32,963 bases of DNA, taken from positions 1 to 32,963 of the forward strand of contig JADGQX010000020.1 of NCBI GenBank assembly GCA_017881445.1, given 5' to 3'. A program made the translations under genes and the position numbers. The DNA comes from Gemmatimonadota bacterium (lineage in GTDB: Bacteria > Gemmatimonadota > Gemmatimonadetes > Longimicrobiales > RSA9). Below, in pieces: positions 24,116 through 31,961 of this stretch. Below the pieces are notes generated by a model. That model saw only the letters and a list, made by a program, of their open reading frames with translations. It was not told the DNA's origin and ran no database searches. Within the stretch, counting starts at the first letter, position 1. Every line of letters starts with the position of its first letter.

Positions 24116-25354
24116 ATGGCCTCGTTCCGCTCCGTTTTCATCGCGGTGATCATCGCCACGGCCCTGCTCGTGGCGGCCCTGCTGATCCAGGCCCGGCGCC
24201 CGCGGGTGGAGGTGGTGCAGGCGCGGCCGGAGGCGGTGCGCGCGACGGGGAAATGCGCGTCCTGCCACCGGGCGGAAACGGCGGCGATCGTCCAGGAATA
24301 CGAGCTGAGCCGGCACGCGGCGGTGGGCACCACCTGCCTGGACTGCCATGGTGCCGCGGAAGGGCAGGAGAAGTACGAGCACCGCGGGTTCGTGCTGTCG
24401 AAGGAAGTGACGGCAAAGAACTGCACGCAGTGCCATGCCCGGGAGTACGAGGAGTTCCTGCGCAGCCGGCACGCCGCGCCGGCCTACGCGGCGATCCTGG
24501 GCCCCGGGTCCTTCACTCCCGAGCAGGTCGCGTTCTCCGAGCAGTACAACCCCGGCGCGGTCAAGAGGCCGGCCCATCCGCTGACGGGGCTCGAGGGGCC
24601 CGCGGCTGTGGCCTCCGGCTGCATTTCCTGCCACTCGGTGGGCAAGCCCAACAAGGACGGTTCCATCGGCGCCTGCACCGCGTGCCACACGCGCCACCGT
24701 TCGTCCGTGGCGCTGGCGCGGCTGCCGGAGACGTGCGGCCAGTGTCACATGGGCCCGGACCATTCGCAGCTGGAGATTTACCGCGAGTCCAAGCACGGCA
24801 TCATGTTCAACGCCTTCCGGGGCGAGATGAACCTGGATGCGAAGCCCAACGCGCTGCAGGTGGCCGACATGCCGGTGCCGACCTGCGCGACCTGCCACAT
24901 GAGCGGGCTGGGCGGCGGCCCGCCCACGCACAACCCCGGCGTCCGCCTCTCCTATTACCTGTTCGCGGAGATCACGCAGAAGCGCGCCACCTACCAGCAG
25001 GGGCGGGACGCCATGACCGCCGTCTGTGCCAACTGTCACGCCTCGGCGCACATCAAGCGCTTCTTCGCCGATGCCGAGAGCGTGGTGACGAGCGTGAACT
25101 CGCGCGTGCAGGAGGCGAAGACGCTCATGGATGGTCTGCGCGCCCGCGGACTGCTCACTCCCACCGCCCTGGACGAGCCGATCGAGTACACGTACTTCGA
25201 CTTCTGGCACTACTACGGCCGCACCGCCAAGCACGGCGCCTTCATGGGCGGCGCCGACTTCGTGCAGTGGCACGGCAACTACGAGCTGGTGAAGGGGTTG
25301 GTGGAGCTTAAGGCGCAGGCCGCCGGGCTGCAGGCGCCCGCCGGCGCGCACTGA
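24116..25354 (+). CDS. Membrane-anchored octaheme cytochrome c, hydroxylamine oxidoreductase (HAO) family
   Basis: A 412-residue protein with exactly eight CxxCH haem motifs: CASCH 47, CLDCH 74, CTQCH 103, CISCH 169, CTACH 187, CGQCH 207, CATCH 257 and CANCH 304. An uncleaved-looking N-terminal helix (VFIAVIIATALLVAALLI) anchors it facing the periplasm. Haem spacing and the C-terminal segment HGAFMGGADFVQWHGNYE match HAO-type octaheme enzymes. Relatives oxidise hydroxylamine or hydrazine, or run in reverse as hydroxylamine or nitrite reductases. Four Tyr residues follow haem 8 (358, 360, 366, 367), but whether one makes the cross-link to the catalytic haem cannot be seen. AGGA lies 5 nt before the ATG. 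The next gene starts 4 nt after the stop and is surely co-transcribed. Confidence 0.88.
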   Translation: MASFRSVFIAVIIATALLVAALLIQARRPRVEVVQARPEAVRATGKCASCHRAETAAIVQEYELSRHAAVGTTCLDCHGAAEGQEKYEHRGFVLSKEVTAKNCTQCHAREYEEFLRSRHAAPAYAAILGPGSFTPEQVAFSEQYNPGAVKRPAHPLTGLEGPAAVASGCISCHSVGKPNKDGSIGACTACHTRHRSSVALARLPETCGQCHMGPDHSQLEIYRESKHGIMFNAFRGEMNLDAKPNALQVADMPVPTCATCHMSGLGGGPPTHNPGVRLSYYLFAEITQKRATYQQGRDAMTAVCANCHASAHIKRFFADAESVVTSVNSRVQEAKTLMDGLRARGLLTPTALDEPIEYTYFDFWHYYGRTAKHGAFMGGADFVQWHGNYELVKGLVELKAQAAGLQAPAGAH

Positions 25355-25358
25355 GCCC

Positions 25359-26189
25359 ATGCGCATTCCCGGCCGGCCACTGCTGCTCGAGCTCTTCGCC
25401 ACGTCCAACCTGGCGTTCCTGGCGCTGGACGTGAGCCTCGCCCATTCGGCCAACGCGTTTGGCGCACCGCTGGAGTGGGTGCCCGTGGCGGCATCCGCCG
25501 GCTGCACCCTGGCTCTCGTCATCGGGCTCGGCGCCGCCCGCGAGCTGCGGCGCGGCGCCGGGTGGTGGATCGGCATGATCGTCGGCGGGGCCGCGCTCCT
25601 CGTCGGCATTGCCGGGATGGTGCTCCACCTCGAGAGCCAGTTCTTCCAGACGCTCACCCTGCGCGGGCTGGTCTACTCCGCGCCCTTCGTCGCCCCGCTG
25701 GCGTACGCGGGACTGGGCATGATCCTGCTGCTGAACCGGATGGTGCCGGGCGAGTCGATCGAATGGGGGCAGTGGCTGCTGCTGCTGGCGCTGGGCGGCT
25801 TCGCCGGCAACTTCGTGCTCTCCCTGGCCGACCACGCCCAGAACGGCTTCTTCAATCCGCTGGAATGGACCGCCGTGGCAGCCAGTGCCCTGGCGGTCGG
25901 GTTCTTTACCGTGGCGGTGGTCCGGCCGCGCGGCCGGCCGCTCTACGTGTCACTGCTCGTCGTGCTGGTCCTGCAGGCGACGACGGGCGTGCTCGGCTTC
26001 GTGCTCCACCTCCGCCATCTGCTCGACCCTACCATCGCCAACCTGGGCGACCGGGTCCTTTACGGCGCTCCCCCTTTCGCGCCGCTGCTTTTCGCCGACC
26101 TGGCGCTGCTGGGCGCGCTGGGAGTGTGGGATCTGAAGGCGAAGGGAATGTTCGAGGAGTCGGAATCGGTGGAGAATCCCGCGGAATAG
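25359..26189 (+). CDS. Internally duplicated eight-helix membrane protein partnered with the octaheme cytochrome
   Basis: A 276-residue protein with about eight hydrophobic helices (near 10-28, 40-60, 69-90, 104-125, 138-157, 168-188, 195-216, 234-256). It is two copies of a four-helix unit offset by about 130 residues. Residues 29-40 and 159-170 share H-x2-N-x-F-x2-P-L-E-W; VLHLES (88 on) matches VLHLRH (215 on); VYSAPFVAPL (105 on) matches LYGAPPFAPL. Two His per unit (29 and 90; 159 and 217) lie at ends of helices predicted to open on the same face, which could ligate haem b or form a quinone site. I recognise no named family. There is no ribosome site of its own; translation is likely coupled to the cytochrome. 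A membrane electron-transfer partner is the best guess. Confidence 0.75.
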   Translation: MRIPGRPLLLELFATSNLAFLALDVSLAHSANAFGAPLEWVPVAASAGCTLALVIGLGAARELRRGAGWWIGMIVGGAALLVGIAGMVLHLESQFFQTLTLRGLVYSAPFVAPLAYAGLGMILLLNRMVPGESIEWGQWLLLLALGGFAGNFVLSLADHAQNGFFNPLEWTAVAASALAVGFFTVAVVRPRGRPLYVSLLVVLVLQATTGVLGFVLHLRHLLDPTIANLGDRVLYGAPPFAPLLFADLALLGALGVWDLKAKGMFEESESVENPAE

Positions 26190-26278
26190 CCCCCCTTATC
26201 CTCCTGCTCCGGCTCCTGCTTCCCCTGATCTTCTCCCTCGACCCTTCAGGCCTATCGGGCGACGAGGGGCCAGGCGTG

Positions 26279-26716
26279 CTACCTCCGGAGCACCACGATC
26301 TGGCCCCACATCATCGGCATGTGCCTGGGGACGACGCAGTAGAAGGGGTAGATGCCGGGGCGGCGGGCCACCCAGGTCGCGCTGATCGTGCTCTGGCCCG
26401 GCAGCCTCAGCGCCAGGTCCGGCAGCACGAAGTTGTGCTCGTCGTCCTCGGGGTTCACCAGGCGCAGGCGCAGCGTGTCGCCCTGGAGCACCGTGATGGA
26501 CGACGGCACGAAGGCGTAGACCTCCTTGTCCGCCAGCACGCCACCGGGCGCGAAGTCCTGCTTCAGGAAGGGATAGACCGCGGCCATCTCCTTCGTGAGC
26601 AGCGGCACGGCCGTGATGACCACGTCACGGGAGCGGGCGCGCGAATCGGTGCGCTGGCTGCCGCTCACGGAGCAGCCGGCGAGGAACAACAGGAGCGGAA
26701 GCGCGTGACGGAGCAT
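26279..26716 (-). CDS. Cupredoxin-domain lipoprotein
   Basis: A 145-residue protein. The lipoprotein signal ends in LAGC (Cys15), so it is probably membrane-tethered in the periplasm. The rest is one cupredoxin fold: ITVLQGDTLRLRLVN, EHNFVLPD with His94, and the ligand loop YCVVPRHMPMMWGQ with Cys127, His132 and a Met at 135 or 136. That is the type 1 copper ligand order, though the Met is one residue closer to His than in the usual C-x4-H-x4-M loop. A small blue-copper electron carrier is likely. It converges on the octaheme operon with 89 nt between, so it is adjacent but not co-transcribed. GGGGA lies upstream of the ATG. Confidence 0.85.
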   Translation of the reverse strand: MLRHALPLLLFLAGCSVSGSQRTDSRARSRDVVITAVPLLTKEMAAVYPFLKQDFAPGGVLADKEVYAFVPSSITVLQGDTLRLRLVNPEDDEHNFVLPDLALRLPGQSTISATWVARRPGIYPFYCVVPRHMPMMWGQIVVLRR

Positions 26717-26809
26717 GGGAAGTCCCCATTGAAGGTGCCGGCACGCGCATGCAAGCGCCGGTCCTTCCTCATGCTCATGCCCATGCTCTTGCTGGTCCCG
26801 GATGGAAGA

Positions 26810-26843
26810 GGCGAGTGCGGGGGCCGCATCCCCCGCACTCGCC
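26810..26843 (-). terminator. Strong hairpin terminator after the DUF5916 gene
   Basis: The 14-bp arms 26810-26823 and 26830-26843 are perfectly complementary (core GGCGAGTGCGGGG), with a CCGCAT loop. On the minus strand it is followed by TCTTCCATC. It lies 27 nt past the DUF5916 stop, between it and the cupredoxin lipoprotein gene. Confidence 0.8.
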
Positions 26844-26869
26844 GAGGCCCGGTGGAAGCGTAGGCGCTG

Positions 26870-29605
26870 CTACCGCCCGAACCAGTAGCTCACTTTCAGC
26901 TGCAAGATGTTGTCGGCGTGCTGGCGGAAGACCGCACCGACGTCACGGCCCAGACTGAAATCGCCGAACGACTCATTGCCGGCGCGGGTCTGCTGCCAGA
27001 CCAGGAAGATGGTCGAGCCGGGACGCCACTCCCAGCGCAGCACCGCGTTCCCGCGCAGGGAGCGCACGTTGAAGTCCGGGTTGCCGAAGCTGAACTGGTC
27101 GCAGTTGGAGAACAGGCAGTACGTCGTGGGCTGGCCGGCGGCGTCGCGCGTGACCGACAGCTGGGTCGCGTCGAAGACGTGGGTCTCCAGCGTGCGCGGC
27201 CGGACGTACTCCTTGAAGCGGGAATAGGCGCCCGTGGCCACGAAGGGCTGGGCGTAGAGTTCCAGGGTGAGATTGGGCGTGAACGTGGCGCTGAGGCGCG
27301 TATCGAGGGAGATCGTGTTCTGCCTCAGGTCGGCGAAAACCACGCGCCGGCCGTAGAACGACGTCGCCGTGGGGTCCGTGAAGCTGGTGACGTACTGCGT
27401 CGTCCCCTCGCCGTGGCTGAAGCTGGGCGTCAGGTCGATGACCAGGTTGGAGGCCGCGCGCAGCCGCACCTCGAGGTTGAGGTCGTAGCTGTGCGTGCCG
27501 TCGTCGGCCCAGTTGTAGTCGGGGTGCAGGCCGAGCATGACCGGCTTGCGGCCGTCCGTGTTGATGTTGCTGAAGAGCATGTGCCAGCCCGGCTGGCGCA
27601 CGACCGGGCCGCCACGGGTGGCGCGGTCGTCGGCCCAGGATGGTTTCACGATCGCGAAGACGTTGACGTTCCAGTAGTTCGGCGTCTGGGTCTCGGCGTA
27701 CGCCTGGAACTGACCGTCGGTGCGGTCGCCCTCGAAGTTGTACTCCTGCTGGCCGCCCGCGATCAGCGCGACCTCGCGGTACCAGCGGGTCGGCTTGCTC
27801 CAGTAGGCAAAGAGGTTGGCGTTCTGCCAGATGTAGTCGCCCCGGCTGAGGAAGCCGAGGTCGTTCACCTCGAAGCCCGGTGAGCGGAAATTGACCGCCG
27901 TCTCCCAGCGCAGGATGCCCTGCTCCTTGGCCACGCGCGTGTAGCCTCCGATCCCTCGCAGCGCCGTGGCGGTCGGGTCGAAGGCGTCGCTGAACAGGCC
28001 GTTGCCGTGGTCGCCCCGGTCCGGCCGCTGGAAGTAGCGCGCGGGCGCTCGCTGGAGCAGGGCCATGGCGCTGTCGCTCCCGGAGACGTTCGAGACCACG
28101 AAGTTGGCCATCATGTGGTACATCTGGGACTTCCAGGTGGCGTCCAGGTCGGCGCCCACGGCTTCGGCGTGCCCCGGCAGCAGGTTCGTGAGCTGGGGAT
28201 CGTTCAGCTCCCGGACCACCGACGTGCCCATGGCGCCCAGGCGCACGCTGCCGCCGGCCAGGTTCTTCTTCACCCGCCCCACGAAATAGTTGGTGAACGG
28301 CTCGACCCGGGCCTGGCCCGGCAGACCGTTCGCGCCGATGTAGCGCATGTCCGCGGTCGACGTGGTGGCGTCCAGCAGCCCGACCTGGAGTCCGGACGCG
28401 GTCCGGCCCGTGACCTTGGCGGCGCCCAGGATGGTCGTGTTCTCCGGCTGCTCGACGTGCAGCGCGTCGTCCGGCGCGGAGCCGTGCGGCGGCCGGCCGA
28501 TGCGGCGCGAGTAGAAGAGCGACATGCCGGATACGTTGCTGCAGAAGTAGCAGTTGAGGCCGCCGAAATCGAAGAGGCCGCTGCCTTCGACGAAGAACGG
28601 TCGCTTCTCCTGGAAGAAAGTCTCGAAGGCGGAGAGGTTCACCACGGCGGGGTCCGCCTCCACCTGCCCGAAGTCCGGGTTGATGGTGGCATCCAGCGTG
28701 AGCGTGGAGGTGAGCAGCGCCTTCACGTCGGCGCCGGCGCGCCAGGCATAGTCGCGGGCATGCTCGTAAGGCGAGGTCGGGTCCCCGGGGCGCACGAAAG
28801 AGGCGCGGCTGACGGCGTAGGGCATCAGCTCGAAGCCGCGCGGCCGGCTGGCCATGCGCAGCCCCTCCAGGTGCCCGAAGCGCGGCGGACCGCCCTGCTC
28901 GTTCTTGCGCCAGAAGGCCCACATCGAGGTCTCGTTGGCCCGCTCCTCGTAGCGCCAGACCTGCATGCCCCAGGTCTGGAGCGAGTCCTTGGGGAAGCGG
29001 AGCTGCGACCAGGGGATGCGCATCTCGGACGTCCAGCCCAGGGAATCGACCGAGGTGGCCACGTCCCAGATCGGGTCCCAGGACATGTCCATGTTCGGTG
29101 CCGCCTGGCCCATGTCCATCTTCGAGCCCGCCGGGTTCACCTGCAGCCAGGTGCGGCCGGCGTGGTCGTGGAACGTATCGAAGACGAACGCGATGTAATC
29201 GCCATCGCTCTGCTGGTCCCGCCGCACCAGGCGCCCGTGCACCCCGGCGCGACCGGCCGTGTCGTACATGCGGGCGCCGATGTAGAGGGCGTCGTCGTCG
29301 TAGAGGAAGCGCACCTCCGTGCGCTGCGTCGCCGGCTGGCCCTCGTTCGGGTCCTGCTGGGTGAACTCGGTGGCGACGGGTGCGGCCTGCCAGGCGGCTT
29401 CGTCCAGCCGCCCGTCCAGCGTGACGGGCGTCTGCCGCGGCATGGCGCGGGCCTCGGGCCGCGCCTCGCGATGCCCGGGCGGGAGGCCGAGCGCGGGCAG
29501 GCCGCCGTTCGAGGTCGCGCCCTGCCCCAGCGCGGGGCGGGCGAGGGCCAGCATGGGCAGGACGACGGCCAGCACGATCGAAGGGAACGGATGGTGGCGG
29601 CGCAT
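26870..29605 (-). CDS. DUF5916 protein with N-terminal CBM9-like domain and probable outer-membrane barrel
   Basis: A 911-residue exported protein. A signal peptide (PSIVLAVVLPMLALARPALG) supports the start at 29605. Residues about 50-230 are a carbohydrate-binding family 9-like domain: TPVTLDGRLDEAAWQAAP, TEVRFLYDDDALYIGARMYD and a SEMRIPWSQLRF strand. Then comes DATINPDFGQVEADPAVVNLSAFETFF with EKRPFFVEGSGLF, the signature of DUF5916. The remaining 450 residues alternate in beta-barrel fashion and end LQLKVSYWFGR, with a C-terminal aromatic pattern typical of outer membrane barrels. There is no TonB plug. This family is frequent in Gemmatimonadota and Bacteroidota; its function is not established. 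A Cys pair (GLNCYFCSN) could form a disulfide. Confidence 0.88.
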   Translation of the reverse strand: MRRHHPFPSIVLAVVLPMLALARPALGQGATSNGGLPALGLPPGHREARPEARAMPRQTPVTLDGRLDEAAWQAAPVATEFTQQDPNEGQPATQRTEVRFLYDDDALYIGARMYDTAGRAGVHGRLVRRDQQSDGDYIAFVFDTFHDHAGRTWLQVNPAGSKMDMGQAAPNMDMSWDPIWDVATSVDSLGWTSEMRIPWSQLRFPKDSLQTWGMQVWRYEERANETSMWAFWRKNEQGGPPRFGHLEGLRMASRPRGFELMPYAVSRASFVRPGDPTSPYEHARDYAWRAGADVKALLTSTLTLDATINPDFGQVEADPAVVNLSAFETFFQEKRPFFVEGSGLFDFGGLNCYFCSNVSGMSLFYSRRIGRPPHGSAPDDALHVEQPENTTILGAAKVTGRTASGLQVGLLDATTSTADMRYIGANGLPGQARVEPFTNYFVGRVKKNLAGGSVRLGAMGTSVVRELNDPQLTNLLPGHAEAVGADLDATWKSQMYHMMANFVVSNVSGSDSAMALLQRAPARYFQRPDRGDHGNGLFSDAFDPTATALRGIGGYTRVAKEQGILRWETAVNFRSPGFEVNDLGFLSRGDYIWQNANLFAYWSKPTRWYREVALIAGGQQEYNFEGDRTDGQFQAYAETQTPNYWNVNVFAIVKPSWADDRATRGGPVVRQPGWHMLFSNINTDGRKPVMLGLHPDYNWADDGTHSYDLNLEVRLRAASNLVIDLTPSFSHGEGTTQYVTSFTDPTATSFYGRRVVFADLRQNTISLDTRLSATFTPNLTLELYAQPFVATGAYSRFKEYVRPRTLETHVFDATQLSVTRDAAGQPTTYCLFSNCDQFSFGNPDFNVRSLRGNAVLRWEWRPGSTIFLVWQQTRAGNESFGDFSLGRDVGAVFRQHADNILQLKVSYWFGR

Positions 29606-29741
29606 GCCGATCCCGGGCGAAGGAGGGGAGCGGTGTGTCGATACGTGTTGCTTGGACGAGTCGAGTCGCCAGATGGTTGCATTCACGCATGGCCAAGGGT
29701 CGAATGCACGACTCCTGGCGCACGCCGCGGGCGCAGGGGAA

Positions 29742-31454
29742 CTAGGCGCGGCGCACGCGCAGGCTGCGCAGCCGGCCCATGAACGCGGCCAGCTCGTGCA
29801 GGCGGAAGGCCGCCAGCTCCCCCGTGGGCTCGCCCTGGAAGGCATCCAGCCCGCGCTCGGCCAGGGCCTGCATCACCAGCGCCAGGGCCTCGGGCAGCGT
29901 GCGCCGGCCATCCAGCGCCCCCCCGAGCGACCACGCCAGGGCGTGGGCCATCCCCCGCACCTGCGCCGGCTCCACGATCTGCTCCACCGCCGCCAGCGAG
30001 ACCTCCTCCGTGCCGAAGAGCAGGCGCTCCTCGGAGAACGCCTTCACGCTCACCGCCCGGGGTCCGCGGCTGGGGTCCATGGACTCGGGCACGGGCACGC
30101 GGGCGCCGATCGGGCGCCAGGCCGAGAGCTGCGGCCGGCGGCGGGTGGGCAGATCCAGGGCGATGCGGCGCGCAGCGGCGGTCACCTCCAGCGGCTGGAA
30201 CTCGCGCATGGCGATCACCGTGTCCGCCACGTCCAGGTAGTCGCCCGAGCCCCCCAGCACGAGCACGGTGGACACGCCCAGCTCGGCGTGCAGCTGCGCC
30301 GCCCGATCGATGAAGGGGGTGATCGGCTCCAGCGCGTCCGGCACCAGTGCCTGCATGCGAGCGTCCCGGATCAGCAGGTTGGTGGCGGAGGTGTCCTCGT
30401 CCAGCAGCAGGCAGGAAGCCCCCACCTCCAGCGCCTCGACGATGGCGGCGGCCTGGGAGGTGGAGCCGCTGGCGTTGGCGGTCACGAACGCCCGCGTGTC
30501 GCCGCCGCCCGGGAGCGCGCCCACGAAATTGGAGATGTCGCTGCCGGCCACGGCGCGACCGTCCTCCGCCCGCACCTTCACCGCATCCGGCACGCTCACC
30601 ACCCGCTCCCGTCCGTCGCCGGGGACGTGGTCGTAGACCCCGCGCTCGATGGCCTGCAGCAGCGTGGACTTGCCGTGGAACCCGCCGCCCACCACGAGCG
30701 TGACGCCTGCCGGGATCCCCATGCCGGCGACGTCGCCGGCGTTGGGGGCTTCCAGCACCACCCGCAGCGACTCCGGCGAGCGGAAGGGAACGGCGCGGTC
30801 CGCGGACAGGGGGCGATCGTCCACGCCGCTGCGGCGCGGCAGCGAGCTGCCATCGGCCACGAAGGCGACGAGGCCCCGCGCCTTCAGCTGCGACCGCAGC
30901 GCCCGGGCGTCCTCCACGACCTCGACGTGGCGCCGCAGCGCCGCCGGATCCAGGGAGTGATAGAGCAGGGCGCGGTGCACGGCCTCCGGCAGCGCGTGGC
31001 CGAGCAGGTCGGCGGCGGCGTGGCCCAGGACCGTGCGTCCACGGGCCGGCAGGCCGACGCGGAAGCGCGCTTCCACGCTCCCCTCGCCGTCCACGTGCAG
31101 GGCGCTGCGCTCGAGCACCTGCTGGCCCGGCTCGAGCACGCGCAGCTCGCCGCTGCGCCCCGAGCCGCGCTCCGCCGACAGGTCCAGCAGCGCTTCGTGA
31201 AAGGCGCGGTTCAGGAAATCGGCCGCAGCCACGCGCCGGGCCTCGGTCAGGGTGGCCCATTCCGGCAGGCGGGCCGAGTCCGCGGGCACGATCACCCGCA
31301 GCCGGCTGGCCTCGGCGAAGGGATCGCCCTGGACGTGGTCGACGACGAGGCGGAAGCCCCCGGCGGCGTACGAACCGCGGACCTCCCTGTAGGCGGGATA
31401 GCCCTGTCCGTCCAGGCGGCGAACCCGGTCGGTGAGGGCGACGAGCGTTTCCAT
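29742..31454 (-). CDS. Predicted ATPase of the ABC class (PF09818-like)
   Basis: A 570-residue protein. GGAG lies 5 nt before the ATG. The middle holds VVGGGFHGKSTLLQAI, a Walker A motif with the GxHGKST form of this family (about 254-269), an ABC-signature-like ASGSTSQAAAI (328-338) and CLLLDEDTSATNLLIRD, Walker B plus the following loop (348-364). A VLVLGGSGDYLDVADTVIAM segment gives the last strands. The N-terminal 250 residues are specific to the family. These proteins occur in bacteria, archaea and fungi as soluble ATPases without a transporter; their function is not known to me. The gene is isolated: 136 nt from the DUF5916 start, 135 nt from the next gene. Confidence 0.88.
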   Translation of the reverse strand: METLVALTDRVRRLDGQGYPAYREVRGSYAAGGFRLVVDHVQGDPFAEASRLRVIVPADSARLPEWATLTEARRVAAADFLNRAFHEALLDLSAERGSGRSGELRVLEPGQQVLERSALHVDGEGSVEARFRVGLPARGRTVLGHAAADLLGHALPEAVHRALLYHSLDPAALRRHVEVVEDARALRSQLKARGLVAFVADGSSLPRRSGVDDRPLSADRAVPFRSPESLRVVLEAPNAGDVAGMGIPAGVTLVVGGGFHGKSTLLQAIERGVYDHVPGDGRERVVSVPDAVKVRAEDGRAVAGSDISNFVGALPGGGDTRAFVTANASGSTSQAAAIVEALEVGASCLLLDEDTSATNLLIRDARMQALVPDALEPITPFIDRAAQLHAELGVSTVLVLGGSGDYLDVADTVIAMREFQPLEVTAAARRIALDLPTRRRPQLSAWRPIGARVPVPESMDPSRGPRAVSVKAFSEERLLFGTEEVSLAAVEQIVEPAQVRGMAHALAWSLGGALDGRRTLPEALALVMQALAERGLDAFQGEPTGELAAFRLHELAAFMGRLRSLRVRRA

Positions 31455-31589
31455 GGCCACTCCGGCGGCGGTACGGTCCGCCGCCAGCTGCGGTCGGTCC
31501 CGGCCAGCTCCGCCTGAATGGATTCGCACCGGCCGCCGCCCGCAAGGTTGGACCCCGGGCCGGCGGCGCGGGTCAGCGCGGCGGGTCTG

Positions 31590-31847
31590 TCAGCGCGCTC
31601 GTCGCGAGGCGCCCATCACCAGGTGCAGCAGGAGGAGCAACACGACGGCGCCGATGAAGGCGACGAAGATGACGCCCCCGAGCCCGTGGAAGGGCACGTG
31701 AATGCCCAGCTTGGCGAAGATCCAGCTGCCCAGGAACGCGCCCAGGATCCCCACGACGATGTCGCCGACCAGTCCCACGCCGCCGACGAGGGTCGCCGCC
31801 AGCACCCCCGCCACCAACCCCACGATCAACCAGGTCAGCAGATCCAT
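31590..31847 (-). CDS. GlsB/YeaQ/YmgE-type small membrane protein
   Basis: An 85-residue protein with three hydrophobic helices. GAGGAG 7 nt upstream fixes the start at 31847. The family pattern WLIVGLVAGVLA, then GDIVVGILGAFLGSWIF, is clear. Members of this transglycosylase-associated/stress-response group are inner membrane proteins induced by acid or general stress in some bacteria; their biochemical role is unsettled. It lies alone between the ABC-class ATPase and hrpB genes, all on the minus strand, with gaps of more than 100 nt on both sides. Confidence 0.9.
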   Translation of the reverse strand: MDLLTWLIVGLVAGVLAATLVGGVGLVGDIVVGILGAFLGSWIFAKLGIHVPFHGLGGVIFVAFIGAVVLLLLLHLVMGASRRAR

Positions 31848-31961
31848 GTCCCATCTCCTCGAAGTAGGTGGCTGCGGTAGGGGCATTACGCATGCCGCGT
31901 CCATCGGGGAGGGGTCAGCGGGCCGGGCGCGCCGCGATCCGGGGCGGGGTGTAGACCGACC

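Noticed and set aside
26870-29605. TonB-dependent receptor
   Set aside because: A barrel-like C-terminal half is present, but there is no TonB box or plug domain; the CBM9-like and DUF5916 signatures explain it.
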